DNA of 64,000 nucleotides from Sulfopaludibacter sp963815475. Lineage in GTDB: Bacteria; Acidobacteriota; Terriglobia; Bryobacterales; Bryobacteraceae. The translations under genes were made by a program, and so were the position numbers. Where the stretch lies: NCBI GenBank assembly GCA_963815475.1, contig CAWFHD010000003.1:1054001-1118000 (forward strand). Reading direction: 5' to 3'. Positions 8,048 through 17,523 of the stretch are shown here, piece after piece. Positions within the stretch are counted from its first letter, which is position 1. Each line of letters begins with the position of its first letter. The notes beneath the pieces were generated by a model that was not told the origin of the DNA, made no database searches, and saw only the letters and a list, made by a program, of their open reading frames with translations.

Positions 8048-9520
8048 ATGAATCCGAAAACGCCCACTGGGCTGGAGCCCGACACGCATGTGCGGCCACA
8101 ACTGCCGCCAGAGTCTAAGACGGTTTCGCCCCGGAAGAGTTCGGGCAAAGGCTGGGTGTGGCTGCTCCTGCTGGTGATTGCGGGAGCCGGCGCCTACGTC
8201 TACTGGCAACGCAATAACGGCGCATCCGCGGGAACCACGCCCGCGGCCTCCGAAGGCGGCAAATCGGGCAAGAAGGGGCGCGGGGGCGGTGGACCTCCGC
8301 CGGTGGTTGCGGCACGCGCCAAAATGGGCAGCATCGGCGTCTACGTCACCGGCTTGGGAAACGTCACTCCTCTTTACACCGAGATGGTGAAGAGCCTGGT
8401 GAACGGTCAGTTGATGGACGTTCATTACAAAGAAGGCGACTTGGTGAAGAAGGGCGATCCGCTGATCGAGATCGATCCGCGTCCTTACCAGGTGGCTCTG
8501 GAGCAGGCGCAGGGGCAGTTGGTGCGGGACCAGGCTTTGCTGGCGAATGCGCGCGTGGATCAGGCGCGATATGAGACGCTGCTCAAACAGAACGCCATTC
8601 CCGAACAGCAACTCGCTACGCAAAAGGCGCTGGTGGCGCAGTACGAAGGGACAGTCAAAACCGACGAGGGCATGGTTCATAGCGCCGAATTGAACCTGGT
8701 CTACTGCCACATCAAGGCTGAAATCACGGGCCGTATCGGGTTGCGCCTGGTTGATCCGGGCAACATTGTGCATGCCACCGATACGAACGCGCTGCTGGTG
8801 ATCACGCAGATTCAACCGATCAGCGTAATCTTCCCGATCTCCGAAAAAGACCTGAGCGAGGTGCGCAAGCGGTTCGACGGCGGACAGAGCCTGACGGCGG
8901 AAGCCTGGGATGGCGCCGATAGCGCCAAGATCACGACCGGCAAGCTGGCCACCATCGACAACCAGATCGACCAGACCACCGGCACGGTGAAACTGCGGGC
9001 CAGCTTCGACAACAAAGACAACGCGCTCTTTCCCAACCAGTTCATCAATGTTCATCTGCTGGTTCAGCAGAAGAGCAACGTGGTACTGCTGCCCACGGCG
9101 GCCATTCAGCGAACTACGCAGTACAACTACGTGTGGCTGCTAAAGCCTGACAACACTGTCACGGCACAAAAGATTACGGAAGGTGTTGTGGAGAACGATA
9201 CTTCCGAAATCCTTTCGGGGCTGAAGGGCGGCGATGCCGTGGTGATGACCGGCGTGGATAAGCTGGCTGAGGGCACGAAGGTGAACGCGACGTATCAGGA
9301 TGGCAGTGGCGGCGCAGCGGAGCGGGCGGACGCAGCGGCGGCAAGGGACAGAAGGGCGGGGCGAATACGCCTGGTAATGGCGGGGACGGTGGCACTGGCG
9401 GCAAGAAGCAAGGTGGAGGCAAGAACACCAAGTGAGCCCGTCCCGGACATTCATTCTCCGGCCGGTCGCGACGTCGTTGTTGATGGTTGGTATTCTGCTG
9501 GCGGGCGGTGTCGCCTATAA
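8048..9520 (+). CDS. mdtA: RND efflux periplasmic adaptor, MdtA-like (probable frameshift at the C terminus)
   Basis: Membrane-fusion subunit linking the inner-membrane RND pump to the outer-membrane channel. It has a cytoplasmic N terminus, a membrane anchor at ~residues 36-53, a lipoyl/biotinyl-like half with MVKSLVNGQLMDVHYKEGD, a coiled-coil hairpin around LEQAQGQLVRDQALLANARV, and beta-barrel domains to ~residue 415. The natural end is probably not the one read here. From about 9313 the -1 frame encodes a Gly/Lys-rich tail (GAGGRSGGKGQKGG...) ending in TGA at 9433-9435. That stop overlaps the GTG start of the next gene, whereas the frame as read overlaps that gene by 89 bp. First gene of the operon. 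Confidence 0.88.
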   Translation: MNPKTPTGLEPDTHVRPQLPPESKTVSPRKSSGKGWVWLLLLVIAGAGAYVYWQRNNGASAGTTPAASEGGKSGKKGRGGGGPPPVVAARAKMGSIGVYVTGLGNVTPLYTEMVKSLVNGQLMDVHYKEGDLVKKGDPLIEIDPRPYQVALEQAQGQLVRDQALLANARVDQARYETLLKQNAIPEQQLATQKALVAQYEGTVKTDEGMVHSAELNLVYCHIKAEITGRIGLRLVDPGNIVHATDTNALLVITQIQPISVIFPISEKDLSEVRKRFDGGQSLTAEAWDGADSAKITTGKLATIDNQIDQTTGTVKLRASFDNKDNALFPNQFINVHLLVQQKSNVVLLPTAAIQRTTQYNYVWLLKPDNTVTAQKITEGVVENDTSEILSGLKGGDAVVMTGVDKLAEGTKVNATYQDGSGGAAERADAAAARDRRAGRIRLVMAGTVALAARSKVEARTPSEPVPDIHSPAGRDVVVDGWYSAGGRCRL

Positions 9521-12500
9521 GCAGCTTCCCATCTCGGCCCTGCCGGAAGTCGACTATCCCACGATTCAGGTGACCACGTTCTATCCCGGCGCGAGCCCGG
9601 ATGTGATGGCCACTTCGGTAACGTCTCCGCTGGAGCGCCAGTTCGGGCAGGTCCCGGGACTGCAGCAGATGACCTCCACCAGCTCAGACGGCCTTTCGGT
9701 GATCACGCTGCAGTTCACGCTGGCGTTGAGCATCGACGTGGCCGAGCAGGAAGTTCAGCAGTCCATCAACGCTTCGGGGACTTTCCTGCCGCCCGACCTG
9801 CCGATCCCCCCGATTTACAGCAAGACCAATCCTGCCGATGCGCCGATCTTGACCTTGGCGCTCACCTCCGACAAGCTGCCGCTCAGCAAGGTGGAAGACT
9901 TGGCTGACACCCGACTGGCGCCGAAGATTTCGCAGTTGTCGGGCGTGGGACTGGTAAGTATTTCCGGCGGGCAGAAGCCGGCGGTGCGGATTCAGGCGAA
10001 CCCCACGCAGTTGGCTTCCTACGGCTTGAACCTGGAAGACCTGCGGACAGCCATCAACGCGGCCAATGTGAACCAGGCGAAGGGAAACTTCGACGGTCCC
10101 CGCCAGGCGTTCACAATCGGGGCCAACGATCAGTTGCTCTCGAGCGCGGATTATGCGCCGCTGATTATTGCCTATCGCAATAACAGTCCGGTGCGGCTAT
10201 CGGACGTGGCGACGGTGAAGGACGACGCGGAGAATGTGCGGCAGGCGGCCTGGATGAACGACACTCCGGCCGTGATTCTGAACATCCAGCGGCAGCCCAG
10301 CGCCAATATTATTTCGGTGGTGGACCGCATCAAAACGCTGCTGCCCACCCTGACTCTCACGCTGCCGGCTTCGGTGCAGGTGCACGTGGTGGTGGACCGC
10401 ACCAACACCATCCGGGCCTCGGTAGAGGACGTGCAGTTCGAAATGATGCTGACCGTGGGCCTGGTGGTGATGGTCATTTTCCTGTTCCTGCGCAACCTGG
10501 CAGCCACCGTGATCCCGAGTATCGCGGTGCCCCTCTCGCTGATCGGCACTTTCGGCATCATGTACCTGCTGGGGTACAGCCTGAACAACCTGACCCTGAT
10601 GGCACTCACCATTTCGACGGGTTTTGTGGTGGACGACGCCATCGTGATGATCGAGAATATCTCGCGCTACATCGAGGAAGGTCAGACTCCGCTGCAGGCG
10701 GCGTTGAAGGGCTCGGCGCAGATCGGCTTCACGATCATTTCGCTGACCATCTCCCTGATCGCGGTGCTGATTCCGCTGCTGTTCATGGGCGACATTGTGG
10801 GACGCCTGTTCCGCGAGTTCGCGGTGACGTTGAGCGTGACCATCCTTGTATCGGCGGTAGTATCGCTGACACTCACCCCCATGATGTGTTCGAAGCTGCT
10901 GAAACACACTCCGGAAGGCAGCCAGGGTCGTTTCTATCGCGTGTCGGAGCGGGCCTTCGAAGCGGTGATCGCGTTCTACGGCAAGACGCTGCGATTCGTG
11001 CTGCGCTTCCAGACAATCACCCTGCTGGTAGCGATGGCTACCCTGGCGGTGACGGTGGTTCAGTTCTATTACATCCCCAAGGGCTTCTTCCCGATTCAGG
11101 ATACGGGTGTGATTCAGGGCGTCTCCGAAGCGGCGCAGACGGTCTCCTTCGACGAGATGTCGCGGCTGCAGCAGCAACTGGGGAAGATCATTTTAAAAGA
11201 CCCGGCGATCGCGAACCTGGAATCGTTCATCGGCATTGACGGCACCAATACCACTCTGAATAGCGGCCGCATTCTCATCAACCTGAAGCCGTTGGATGAG
11301 CGTAAAATCAACGCCAGCGACATTATCCGCCGGTTGCAACCGGAACTGGCCGAGGTGCCAGGCATCACGCTGTTCATGCAGCCGGTGCAGGACCTCAGCG
11401 TGGAAGACCGCGTGAGCCGCACGCAGTTCCAGTACACGCTGGAAGATCCCAACACAGAGGAGTTGAGCACCTACGCGCCGCAGATGGTGGAGAAGCTCAA
11501 GGCGCTGCCGATTCTGCGCGACGTTGCGAGCGACCAGCAGGTGCTGGGAATGCGCGCCAACGTGGTGGTGGATCGCGACAGCGCGCTGCGCCTGGGGATT
11601 ACGCCTTCCACGATCGACCAGACCCTCTACGATGCCTACGGGCAGCGTGAGGTCTCCACCATCTTCACGCAGTTGAATCAGTATCACGTGGTGCTGGAGT
11701 TGAAGCCATCGTTCGAACAGAATCCGCTGGATCTGCGCAACCTGTTCATCCGGACGGGCATCGGCAACGGCGCGAGCGGCGCTTCGGGCCTGGTGTCGGG
11801 CGGCTCGTCGGCATCCACCAGCGCGCGCAATCTGACCAGCGCGGTGACCAGCAGCGCGTCGACGTCGACCACCAATCAATCGAGCACGGTGTTCGGGGCG
11901 AACCCGCAGTCGAACTCGGTATTCCCCAATGGCGGCCAGGTGCCGCTGAGCGCTTTCAGCCGCATTGTGATGTCGCCCGTTCCGATCACGGTCAACCACC
12001 AGGGGCAGTTCCCGGTAGTGACGCTTTCGTTCAACCTAGCGCCCAATGTTTCGCTGGGCGACGCGGTGGACGCGGTCAACAAGGTGAAGGATGAGTTGGG
12101 AATGCCGGCCAGCATCACGGGCGCCTTCCAGGGCACGGCGCAGGCGTTCCAGGCATCGCTGGCGAACGAATGGGTGCTGATTCTGGCGGCGCTGGTCACG
12201 GTGTACATCGTGCTCGGCGTGCTGTATGAAAGCTACATCCACCCGGTGACGATTCTCTCGACGCTGCCATCGGCGGGCGTGGGCGCGCTGCTGGCGTTGA
12301 ACATCTGCCATGCCGACTTCAGCGTGATTGCGTTGATTGGAATCGTGCTGCTGATCGGTATTGTGAAGAAGAACGCTATCATGATGATCGATTTTGCGCT
12401 GGAAGCGGAGCGCAAGGAAGGCATGGCGCCGCTGGATGCGATTTACAGCGCCTGCCTGCTGCGGTTCCGGCCGATCATGATGACCACGATGGCGGCCCTG

Positions 12501-12716
12501 TTCGGCGGAATTCCGCTGGCCTTGGGCACGGGCGTAGGATCTGAGCTCCGGAAGCCGCTGGGCATCACGATTGTGGGCGGCCTGATCTTCAGCCAATTGC
12601 TGACTCTCTACACCACTCCGGTCATTTACCTCTGGTTCGACCGCCTGGCGCGGCGTTTCTCGCGCCACCACGTCACGGAACCGGAGCCCGGCAGTGAGGA
12701 AATGTATCCGGCATAG
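9432..12716 (+). CDS. mdtB: RND multidrug efflux permease, MdtB-like
   Basis: A 1094-residue inner-membrane proton/drug antiporter of the HAE1 family. Visible features are the N-terminal helix (LRPVATSLLMVGILLAGG), large periplasmic loops, and the proton-relay stretch GFVVDDAIVMIENISRY in the fourth membrane helix region. The second half repeats the permease fold, ending in EAERKEGMAPLDAIYSACLL and RFRPIMMTTMAALFGGIPLA. It starts with GTG, overlapping the expected stop of the adaptor. Compared with its paralogue at 12852, it has an extra Ser/Thr-rich segment of about 60 residues in the second periplasmic loop (positions ~11760-11930). Confidence 0.95.
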   Translation: MSPSRTFILRPVATSLLMVGILLAGGVAYKQLPISALPEVDYPTIQVTTFYPGASPDVMATSVTSPLERQFGQVPGLQQMTSTSSDGLSVITLQFTLALSIDVAEQEVQQSINASGTFLPPDLPIPPIYSKTNPADAPILTLALTSDKLPLSKVEDLADTRLAPKISQLSGVGLVSISGGQKPAVRIQANPTQLASYGLNLEDLRTAINAANVNQAKGNFDGPRQAFTIGANDQLLSSADYAPLIIAYRNNSPVRLSDVATVKDDAENVRQAAWMNDTPAVILNIQRQPSANIISVVDRIKTLLPTLTLTLPASVQVHVVVDRTNTIRASVEDVQFEMMLTVGLVVMVIFLFLRNLAATVIPSIAVPLSLIGTFGIMYLLGYSLNNLTLMALTISTGFVVDDAIVMIENISRYIEEGQTPLQAALKGSAQIGFTIISLTISLIAVLIPLLFMGDIVGRLFREFAVTLSVTILVSAVVSLTLTPMMCSKLLKHTPEGSQGRFYRVSERAFEAVIAFYGKTLRFVLRFQTITLLVAMATLAVTVVQFYYIPKGFFPIQDTGVIQGVSEAAQTVSFDEMSRLQQQLGKIILKDPAIANLESFIGIDGTNTTLNSGRILINLKPLDERKINASDIIRRLQPELAEVPGITLFMQPVQDLSVEDRVSRTQFQYTLEDPNTEELSTYAPQMVEKLKALPILRDVASDQQVLGMRANVVVDRDSALRLGITPSTIDQTLYDAYGQREVSTIFTQLNQYHVVLELKPSFEQNPLDLRNLFIRTGIGNGASGASGLVSGGSSASTSARNLTSAVTSSASTSTTNQSSTVFGANPQSNSVFPNGGQVPLSAFSRIVMSPVPITVNHQGQFPVVTLSFNLAPNVSLGDAVDAVNKVKDELGMPASITGAFQGTAQAFQASLANEWVLILAALVTVYIVLGVLYESYIHPVTILSTLPSAGVGALLALNICHADFSVIALIGIVLLIGIVKKNAIMMIDFALEAERKEGMAPLDAIYSACLLRFRPIMMTTMAALFGGIPLALGTGVGSELRKPLGITIVGGLIFSQLLTLYTTPVIYLWFDRLARRFSRHHVTEPEPGSEEMYPA

Positions 12717-12738
12717 TCGCATGTGGAGATTGAATTTC

Positions 12739-12828
12739 ACCGCAGAGACGCCGAGAACGCTGAGAAGGCGCGGAGAAAACCTCTTGTATTTCTCCGCGGT
12801 TCCTCTGAATGCTCGACGTTTCTGCGGT
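12739..12828. repeat. 90-bp imperfect palindrome within the RND operon
   Basis: The arm at 12739-12778 begins ACCGCAGAGACGCCGAG. The arm at 12789-12828, read on the other strand, begins ACCGCAGAAACGTCGAG. By my count the 40-nt arms agree at 31 positions and are separated by 10 nt. The whole gap between the two permease genes is essentially this element. It could fold into a long hairpin in the mRNA or be a miniature palindromic repeat insertion. The arms are themselves built of CGCAGAGA-like subunits repeating roughly every 9-10 nt. Confidence 0.7.
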
Positions 12829-12851
12829 AAGCAGAAAACCCTGAGCGCGAA

Positions 12852-15800
12852 ATGAACTTTTCCGAGCCATTCATACGCAGACCGGTAGCCACCACTTTGC
12901 TGCTGTGCGCTTTGGGGCTTTCGGGCGTGGCGGCGTTTCGGCTGCTTCCGGTTTCTCCTTTGCCCCAGGTGGACTTTCCCACGATTTCGGTGAATGCGAG
13001 TTTGCCCGGAGCCGATCCGGCGACTATGGCTTCGGCCGTGGCGACTCCTCTCGAAAGGCAGTTTGGGCGCATTGCCGCCGTTACCGAGATGACATCGTCG
13101 AGCTCTTTGGGTTCGAGCGGCGTCACTCTGCAATTCGATTTGAACCGCAATATCGATGCTGCCGCCCGCGACGTGGAGGCGGCCATCAATGCGGCTCGCG
13201 GCTACCTTCCGGTGAATCTGCCGCAGAACCCGCGGTATCGCAAAGTCAATCCGGCCGATTCTCCGATTCTGATGATCGGGCTCACGTCCGACATCCTGGG
13301 CAAGAGCCAGATGTACGATGCTGCCTCCACCATCATGGCGCAGAAGTTGTCGCAGGTGCCCGGCGTGGGGCAGGTGAACGTGGGCGGCAGCGCGCTGCCC
13401 GGCGTTCGAGTGGAGTTGAATCCGCAGCAACTGAATAAGTACGGGATTGGAATGGAGCAGGTGCGGACGGTGCTGGCCGCCGCCAATACCAATACACCGA
13501 AGGGGCACCTGACCAACGGACTGCAGATGTGGGAGATCGGTTCCAACGACCAGATCTTCACCGCCAAGGACTACGCTGCGCTCATCGTCTCCTACAACAA
13601 CAACAACCCGGTGCGATTGAGCGATGTGGGCCAGGTGGTGGATTCGGTGGAGGACCTCCGCAACGCGGGCTATGCCAATGGCAAGCCTTCGGTGCTGGTG
13701 ATCATCAATAAGCAGCCCAACGCCAACATCATCGACACAGTGGACCGGATCAACGCGCTGCTGCCGCAGCTCAAGGCGGCCATGCCGCACGCCATCGATT
13801 ACAAGATCATGATGGACCAGACGGTGACCATCCGCGCTTCGGTGTTCGACGTGGAGAAGAGCCTGATCATTTCCATCATCCTGGTGGTGCTGGTGGTCTT
13901 TTTCTTTCTGCGCAGCGCGCGCAGCACCTTCATTCCGAGCGTGGTGGTGCCGCTCTCCCTCATCGGCACGTTTGGCGTGATGTACCTGCTGGGTTACAGC
14001 CTGGACAATCTTTCCCTGATGGCGCTCACTATTTCGACGGGCTTTGTGGTGGACGACGCCATCGTGGTGATCGAGAACATTTCGCGCTACCTGGAAATGG
14101 GAATGAACCCGTTCCACGCGGCTTTGAAGGGCGCTTCGGAGATTGGATCGACGGTGCTGACCATCAGCATTTCGCTGGTGGCTGTGTTTATTCCGCTGTT
14201 GCTGATGGGCGGAATTGTAGGCCGGCTGTTCCGTGAGTTTGCGGTGACACTTTCGGTGGCCATCGCGGTTTCCATGGCGCTTTCACTGACGGCAACTCCC
14301 ATGATGTGCGCGCACCTGCTGAAGCAGCACGGCGAGCACGGATGGTTCTATCGCACCAGCGAGCGCCACTTCAACGCGGTGATGAATACTTACGGCCGCG
14401 CGCTGAACGTGGTGCTGCGCCATTCGTTCATCACGCTGATGGTTCTCTTTTGCACTATCGCGCTGAACGTATTCCTGTACATCCGCGTGCCCAAGGGCTT
14501 TTTCCCCCAACAGGACAATGGCCGCCTGAGCGGCTCCATTGTGGCGGATCAGGACATCTCTTTCCAGGCGATGAACGAGATGCTGCAGCAACTGGTAAAC
14601 ATTGTGGCGGCCGACCCGGCGGTGGACGCGGTGAACGGTTTCTGCGGCGGCCAGGGCGGCTTTGGTGGCGGCGGCAGCAACACCGGACGCATGTTCGCCA
14701 ACTTGAAACCGCGGGCCGAACGCGGCATCTCGGCAGACCAGGTGATTGCGCGGCTGCGTCCCAAATTGGCGAGAGTTCCCGGCGTGACGCTTTATCTTCA
14801 GGCGAACCAGGACATCCGTATTGGCGGCCGGCAAAGCTCGGCGCAGTATCAATACACGATGCGCGGCGACAACGTGGAAGACCTACAGTCTTACGCGCCG
14901 CAGATGCTGGACGCGCTGAAAAAGATCCCGGTCATCGCGGATCTCAACAGCGATCTGCAGGACAAAGGCTTGCAGTCGATGGTGGTGTATGACCGCGCCC
15001 AGGCCGCGCGTTTCGGCATATCGCCGCAGTTGATCGACAACACGCTGTACGACGCATTCGGGCAGCGGCAGGTATCGACGATGTACCAGCCGCTCAACCA
15101 ATATCACGTAGTGATGGAAGCGGCCCCGCAGTACTGGCAAAATCCGGAGATTCTGCGCGATATCTATGTGCACGCGCCCAACGGACAGACGGTGCCGTTG
15201 AGCGCCATAGCTCACTGGGGCTCGAATACGGCGGCGCTTTCCATTGCTCACCAGGGGCTGTTCCCGGCGGTGACTTTGTCCTTCAACCTGCTGCCGGGCG
15301 TGGCTCTGGGCGATGCCACCACGGCCATCGACGCGGCCGCCCGCGAGGTGGGACTACCGCCGACGATTCAGACCGGTTATGCAGGCACCGCACAGGCGTA
15401 TAAGGACTCCCTGGACAATGAGCCTATCCTGATCGCGGCAGCGCTGGTTACGGTTTACCTGGTGCTGGGAATTCTTTACGAAAGCTATATCCACCCGATC
15501 ACCATTCTTTCGACGCTGCCTTCAGCGGGGGTGGGCGCGTTTTTGGCGCTGCTGGTTACGAAGACCGAACTCACGGTGATCGCGATGATCGGGATCATTC
15601 TGCTGATCGGGCTGGTGAAGAAGAACGGAATCATGATGGTGGATTTCGCGCTGCAGTGCGAGAGGCAGGAAGGCAAATCGCCGCGCGACGCTATTTTCGA
15701 GGCTTGTTTGTTGCGGTTCCGTCCCATTATGATGACTACGATGGCGGCAATGCTGGGCGCCGTGCCGTTGGCCATAGGCAACGGAACGGGTTCGGAGCTG

Positions 15801-15962
15801 CGGCGGCCGCTGGGCATCACGATCATCGGCGGACTCTTGATGAGCCAGATGCTTACGCTGTTTACGACGCCGGTGGTTTACTTGTATTTCGATCGTTTGC
15901 AACACTGGTGGAGCCGGGTGCGGCGTCACGAGCCAAATATGGAGTTGGGTTCCGAGGCATGA
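12852..15962 (+). CDS. mdtC: RND multidrug efflux permease, MdtC-like
   Basis: A 1036-residue HAE1-family permease and close paralogue of the preceding gene. Both share FPTISVNASLPGADPATMASA-type porter motifs, the proton-relay GFVVDDAIVVIENISRYLE, and the C-terminal RFRPIMMTTMAAMLGAVPLA. One adaptor plus two tandem non-identical permeases is the MdtABC arrangement, where the pump is a heterotrimer of B and C. A heteromeric pump is therefore the likely assembly here. The stop overlaps the start of the outer-membrane factor gene. The substrate cannot be predicted. Confidence 0.95.
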   Translation: MNFSEPFIRRPVATTLLLCALGLSGVAAFRLLPVSPLPQVDFPTISVNASLPGADPATMASAVATPLERQFGRIAAVTEMTSSSSLGSSGVTLQFDLNRNIDAAARDVEAAINAARGYLPVNLPQNPRYRKVNPADSPILMIGLTSDILGKSQMYDAASTIMAQKLSQVPGVGQVNVGGSALPGVRVELNPQQLNKYGIGMEQVRTVLAAANTNTPKGHLTNGLQMWEIGSNDQIFTAKDYAALIVSYNNNNPVRLSDVGQVVDSVEDLRNAGYANGKPSVLVIINKQPNANIIDTVDRINALLPQLKAAMPHAIDYKIMMDQTVTIRASVFDVEKSLIISIILVVLVVFFFLRSARSTFIPSVVVPLSLIGTFGVMYLLGYSLDNLSLMALTISTGFVVDDAIVVIENISRYLEMGMNPFHAALKGASEIGSTVLTISISLVAVFIPLLLMGGIVGRLFREFAVTLSVAIAVSMALSLTATPMMCAHLLKQHGEHGWFYRTSERHFNAVMNTYGRALNVVLRHSFITLMVLFCTIALNVFLYIRVPKGFFPQQDNGRLSGSIVADQDISFQAMNEMLQQLVNIVAADPAVDAVNGFCGGQGGFGGGGSNTGRMFANLKPRAERGISADQVIARLRPKLARVPGVTLYLQANQDIRIGGRQSSAQYQYTMRGDNVEDLQSYAPQMLDALKKIPVIADLNSDLQDKGLQSMVVYDRAQAARFGISPQLIDNTLYDAFGQRQVSTMYQPLNQYHVVMEAAPQYWQNPEILRDIYVHAPNGQTVPLSAIAHWGSNTAALSIAHQGLFPAVTLSFNLLPGVALGDATTAIDAAAREVGLPPTIQTGYAGTAQAYKDSLDNEPILIAAALVTVYLVLGILYESYIHPITILSTLPSAGVGAFLALLVTKTELTVIAMIGIILLIGLVKKNGIMMVDFALQCERQEGKSPRDAIFEACLLRFRPIMMTTMAAMLGAVPLAIGNGTGSELRRPLGITIIGGLLMSQMLTLFTTPVVYLYFDRLQHWWSRVRRHEPNMELGSEA

Positions 15963-16843
15963 TGGAAACGAGAAAACGAAGCGCGGACGGTTTTGTCCGC
16001 CAGGCAGAATTCGGTCTGCGCCGGGCCTCCGCCCGTGTGGGATGGCTTTCGCTGATTGCCGCCGCACTCCTGTTTTCCCCCGCGTGCATGGTGGGTCCGA
16101 ACTACAAGCGGCCCGCCGCGCCTGTGCCGCCCGCGTACAAAGAACAGGCTCCGCCCGATTACAAGGAAGCCAATGGATGGAAGCCCGCGCAGCCTGGCGA
16201 CAGCCTGCTGAAGGGCAAGTGGTGGGAGATCTATAAGGATCCGGCGCTGAATGCGCTGGAGGAATTGGTGGCCATCAACAATCAGAACGTGCTGCAGGCG
16301 GAGGCCAATTACCGCTTCGCTTCCGCGGCTACGCGGGTAGCGCACGCGGCGCTGTTTCCCACGGTAAGCGTGGGGTCAGGCATCACCGAATCGCGCACTG
16401 GAGGAACGGTAACCGCCGGCGGCGGTGTGGCCGCTTCCGGGCTGCGCACCTTGTATACCATCCCTTTCAGCGCTTCGTGGGCGCCCGATTTGTGGGGCAG
16501 CGTTCGGCGCAATATCACGGCTGCTTCGGCCACGGCGCAGGCCTCGGCAGCCACTCTGGAAAACGCCCGGCTGCTGTATCAGAGCACGCTGGCGCAAGAT
16601 TATTTCATGCTGCACGGGCTGGACAGCCAGGCCGACCTGCTCAACCGGACGTTGCAGGAATACCTGGAATACCTCACGCTGACTAAGAATCGTTTTGCCG
16701 GCGGAATCGCGTCGGACCTGGACGTGGCGCAGGCGGAATCGCAGGTCTATGACACGCAATCGTCGATGGAAGATCTTCAGGTGCAGCGCACGCAACTGGA
16801 ACACGCTATCGCGGTGCTCACGGGCCTGCCGCTGGCGAATTGA
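15959..16843 (+). CDS. NodT/OprM-type outer-membrane efflux lipoprotein, N-terminal part (frameshifted)
   Basis: N-terminal half (about 294 residues) of an outer-membrane factor. It has a long signal region ending in a lipobox (LLFSPAC, then MVGPNYKRP, the family signature), followed by the first beta-barrel/alpha-helical repeat with ADYRF-like and GGIASDLDVAQAESQV motifs. The frame ends at TGA 16841-16843 in GLPLAN, where homologues continue into a Pro-rich linker. That linker is present in the -1 frame (LNVPPLVITEPPPPVP). Adding one T to the TTG/AAT run near 16840 restores a single ~515-residue protein. The ATG at 15959 overlaps the mdtC-like stop. Confidence 0.85.
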   Translation: MMETRKRSADGFVRQAEFGLRRASARVGWLSLIAAALLFSPACMVGPNYKRPAAPVPPAYKEQAPPDYKEANGWKPAQPGDSLLKGKWWEIYKDPALNALEELVAINNQNVLQAEANYRFASAATRVAHAALFPTVSVGSGITESRTGGTVTAGGGVAASGLRTLYTIPFSASWAPDLWGSVRRNITAASATAQASAATLENARLLYQSTLAQDYFMLHGLDSQADLLNRTLQEYLEYLTLTKNRFAGGIASDLDVAQAESQVYDTQSSMEDLQVQRTQLEHAIAVLTGLPLAN

Positions 16844-17508
16844 ACGTGCCGCCGCTGGTGATCACCGAGCCGCCTCCTCCGGTGCCGATCGACGTACCGT
16901 CCACGTTACTGGAGCGGCGGCCCGACATCGCGGCGGCAGAACGCGAGATGGCAGCGGCGAACGAGCAGATCGGCATCGCCAAGGCAGCCTATTACCCGAC
17001 CCTGACGTTGAGCGCGACCGCGGGCCTGGAAAATTCCAGCTTCACAAACTGGCTGAAGTGGCCCAGTCGCTTCTTCTCGGCGGGACCGAATATTTCGGAA
17101 CTACTCTTCGACGCCGGACGCCGCGGCGCGGTGCTGGCGGAGAACCAGGCTAACTTCGACAGCACCATTGCGGCTTACCGGCAAACCGTGCTGACGGCAT
17201 TCCAGCAGGTGGAAGATAATCTTTCGGCGCTGCGCGTGATGCAACAGGAAGCGTTGACGGTGGACAAAGCGGTGGCATCGGCGAGGCGCGCGCTGACCAT
17301 CTCGACCGAGCAATATAAGGCGGGCACCACGAGTTACCTGACGGTGATCACGGAGCAGGCTACGGCACTGTCGGCTGAGCGGACCGCGGTGGAATTGCTG
17401 ACGCGGCGTCAGACGGCGAGCGTGCTGCTGGTGCAGGCTCTCGGCGGAGGATGGGACAGCTCGCAATTGCCGTCGATGAAGGACGTGCAGACGAAGGGGA
17501 CGAAGTAG
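16840..17508 (+). CDS. NodT/OprM-type outer-membrane efflux protein, C-terminal part (frameshifted)
   Basis: Remaining ~222 residues of the outer-membrane factor. It contains the second-repeat hallmark LLERRPDIAAAEREMAAAN, AYYPTLTLSA, and the coiled helices ending in AGTTSYLTVITEQATALSAE. It would not be translated alone as a functional channel; it is the continuation of the gene starting at 15959. Both halves look well conserved, with no other lesions. Sequence error or a very recent mutation is therefore more likely than an old pseudogene. Confidence 0.85.
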   Translation: MNVPPLVITEPPPPVPIDVPSTLLERRPDIAAAEREMAAANEQIGIAKAAYYPTLTLSATAGLENSSFTNWLKWPSRFFSAGPNISELLFDAGRRGAVLAENQANFDSTIAAYRQTVLTAFQQVEDNLSALRVMQQEALTVDKAVASARRALTISTEQYKAGTTSYLTVITEQATALSAERTAVELLTRRQTASVLLVQALGGGWDSSQLPSMKDVQTKGTK

Positions 17509-17523
17509 CTATAGAATCGATTC

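Noticed and set aside
9295..9320. Programmed -1 frameshifting in the adaptor gene
   Set aside because: No slippery heptamer or downstream structure is evident, and four other genes show similar breaks, so assembly indels are simpler.
12036..14117. A 693-codon open frame on the minus strand across the two RND permease genes
   Set aside because: It is a long stop-free antisense shadow of GC-rich coding DNA, His/Arg-rich with no domain; the plus-strand permeases are unmistakable.
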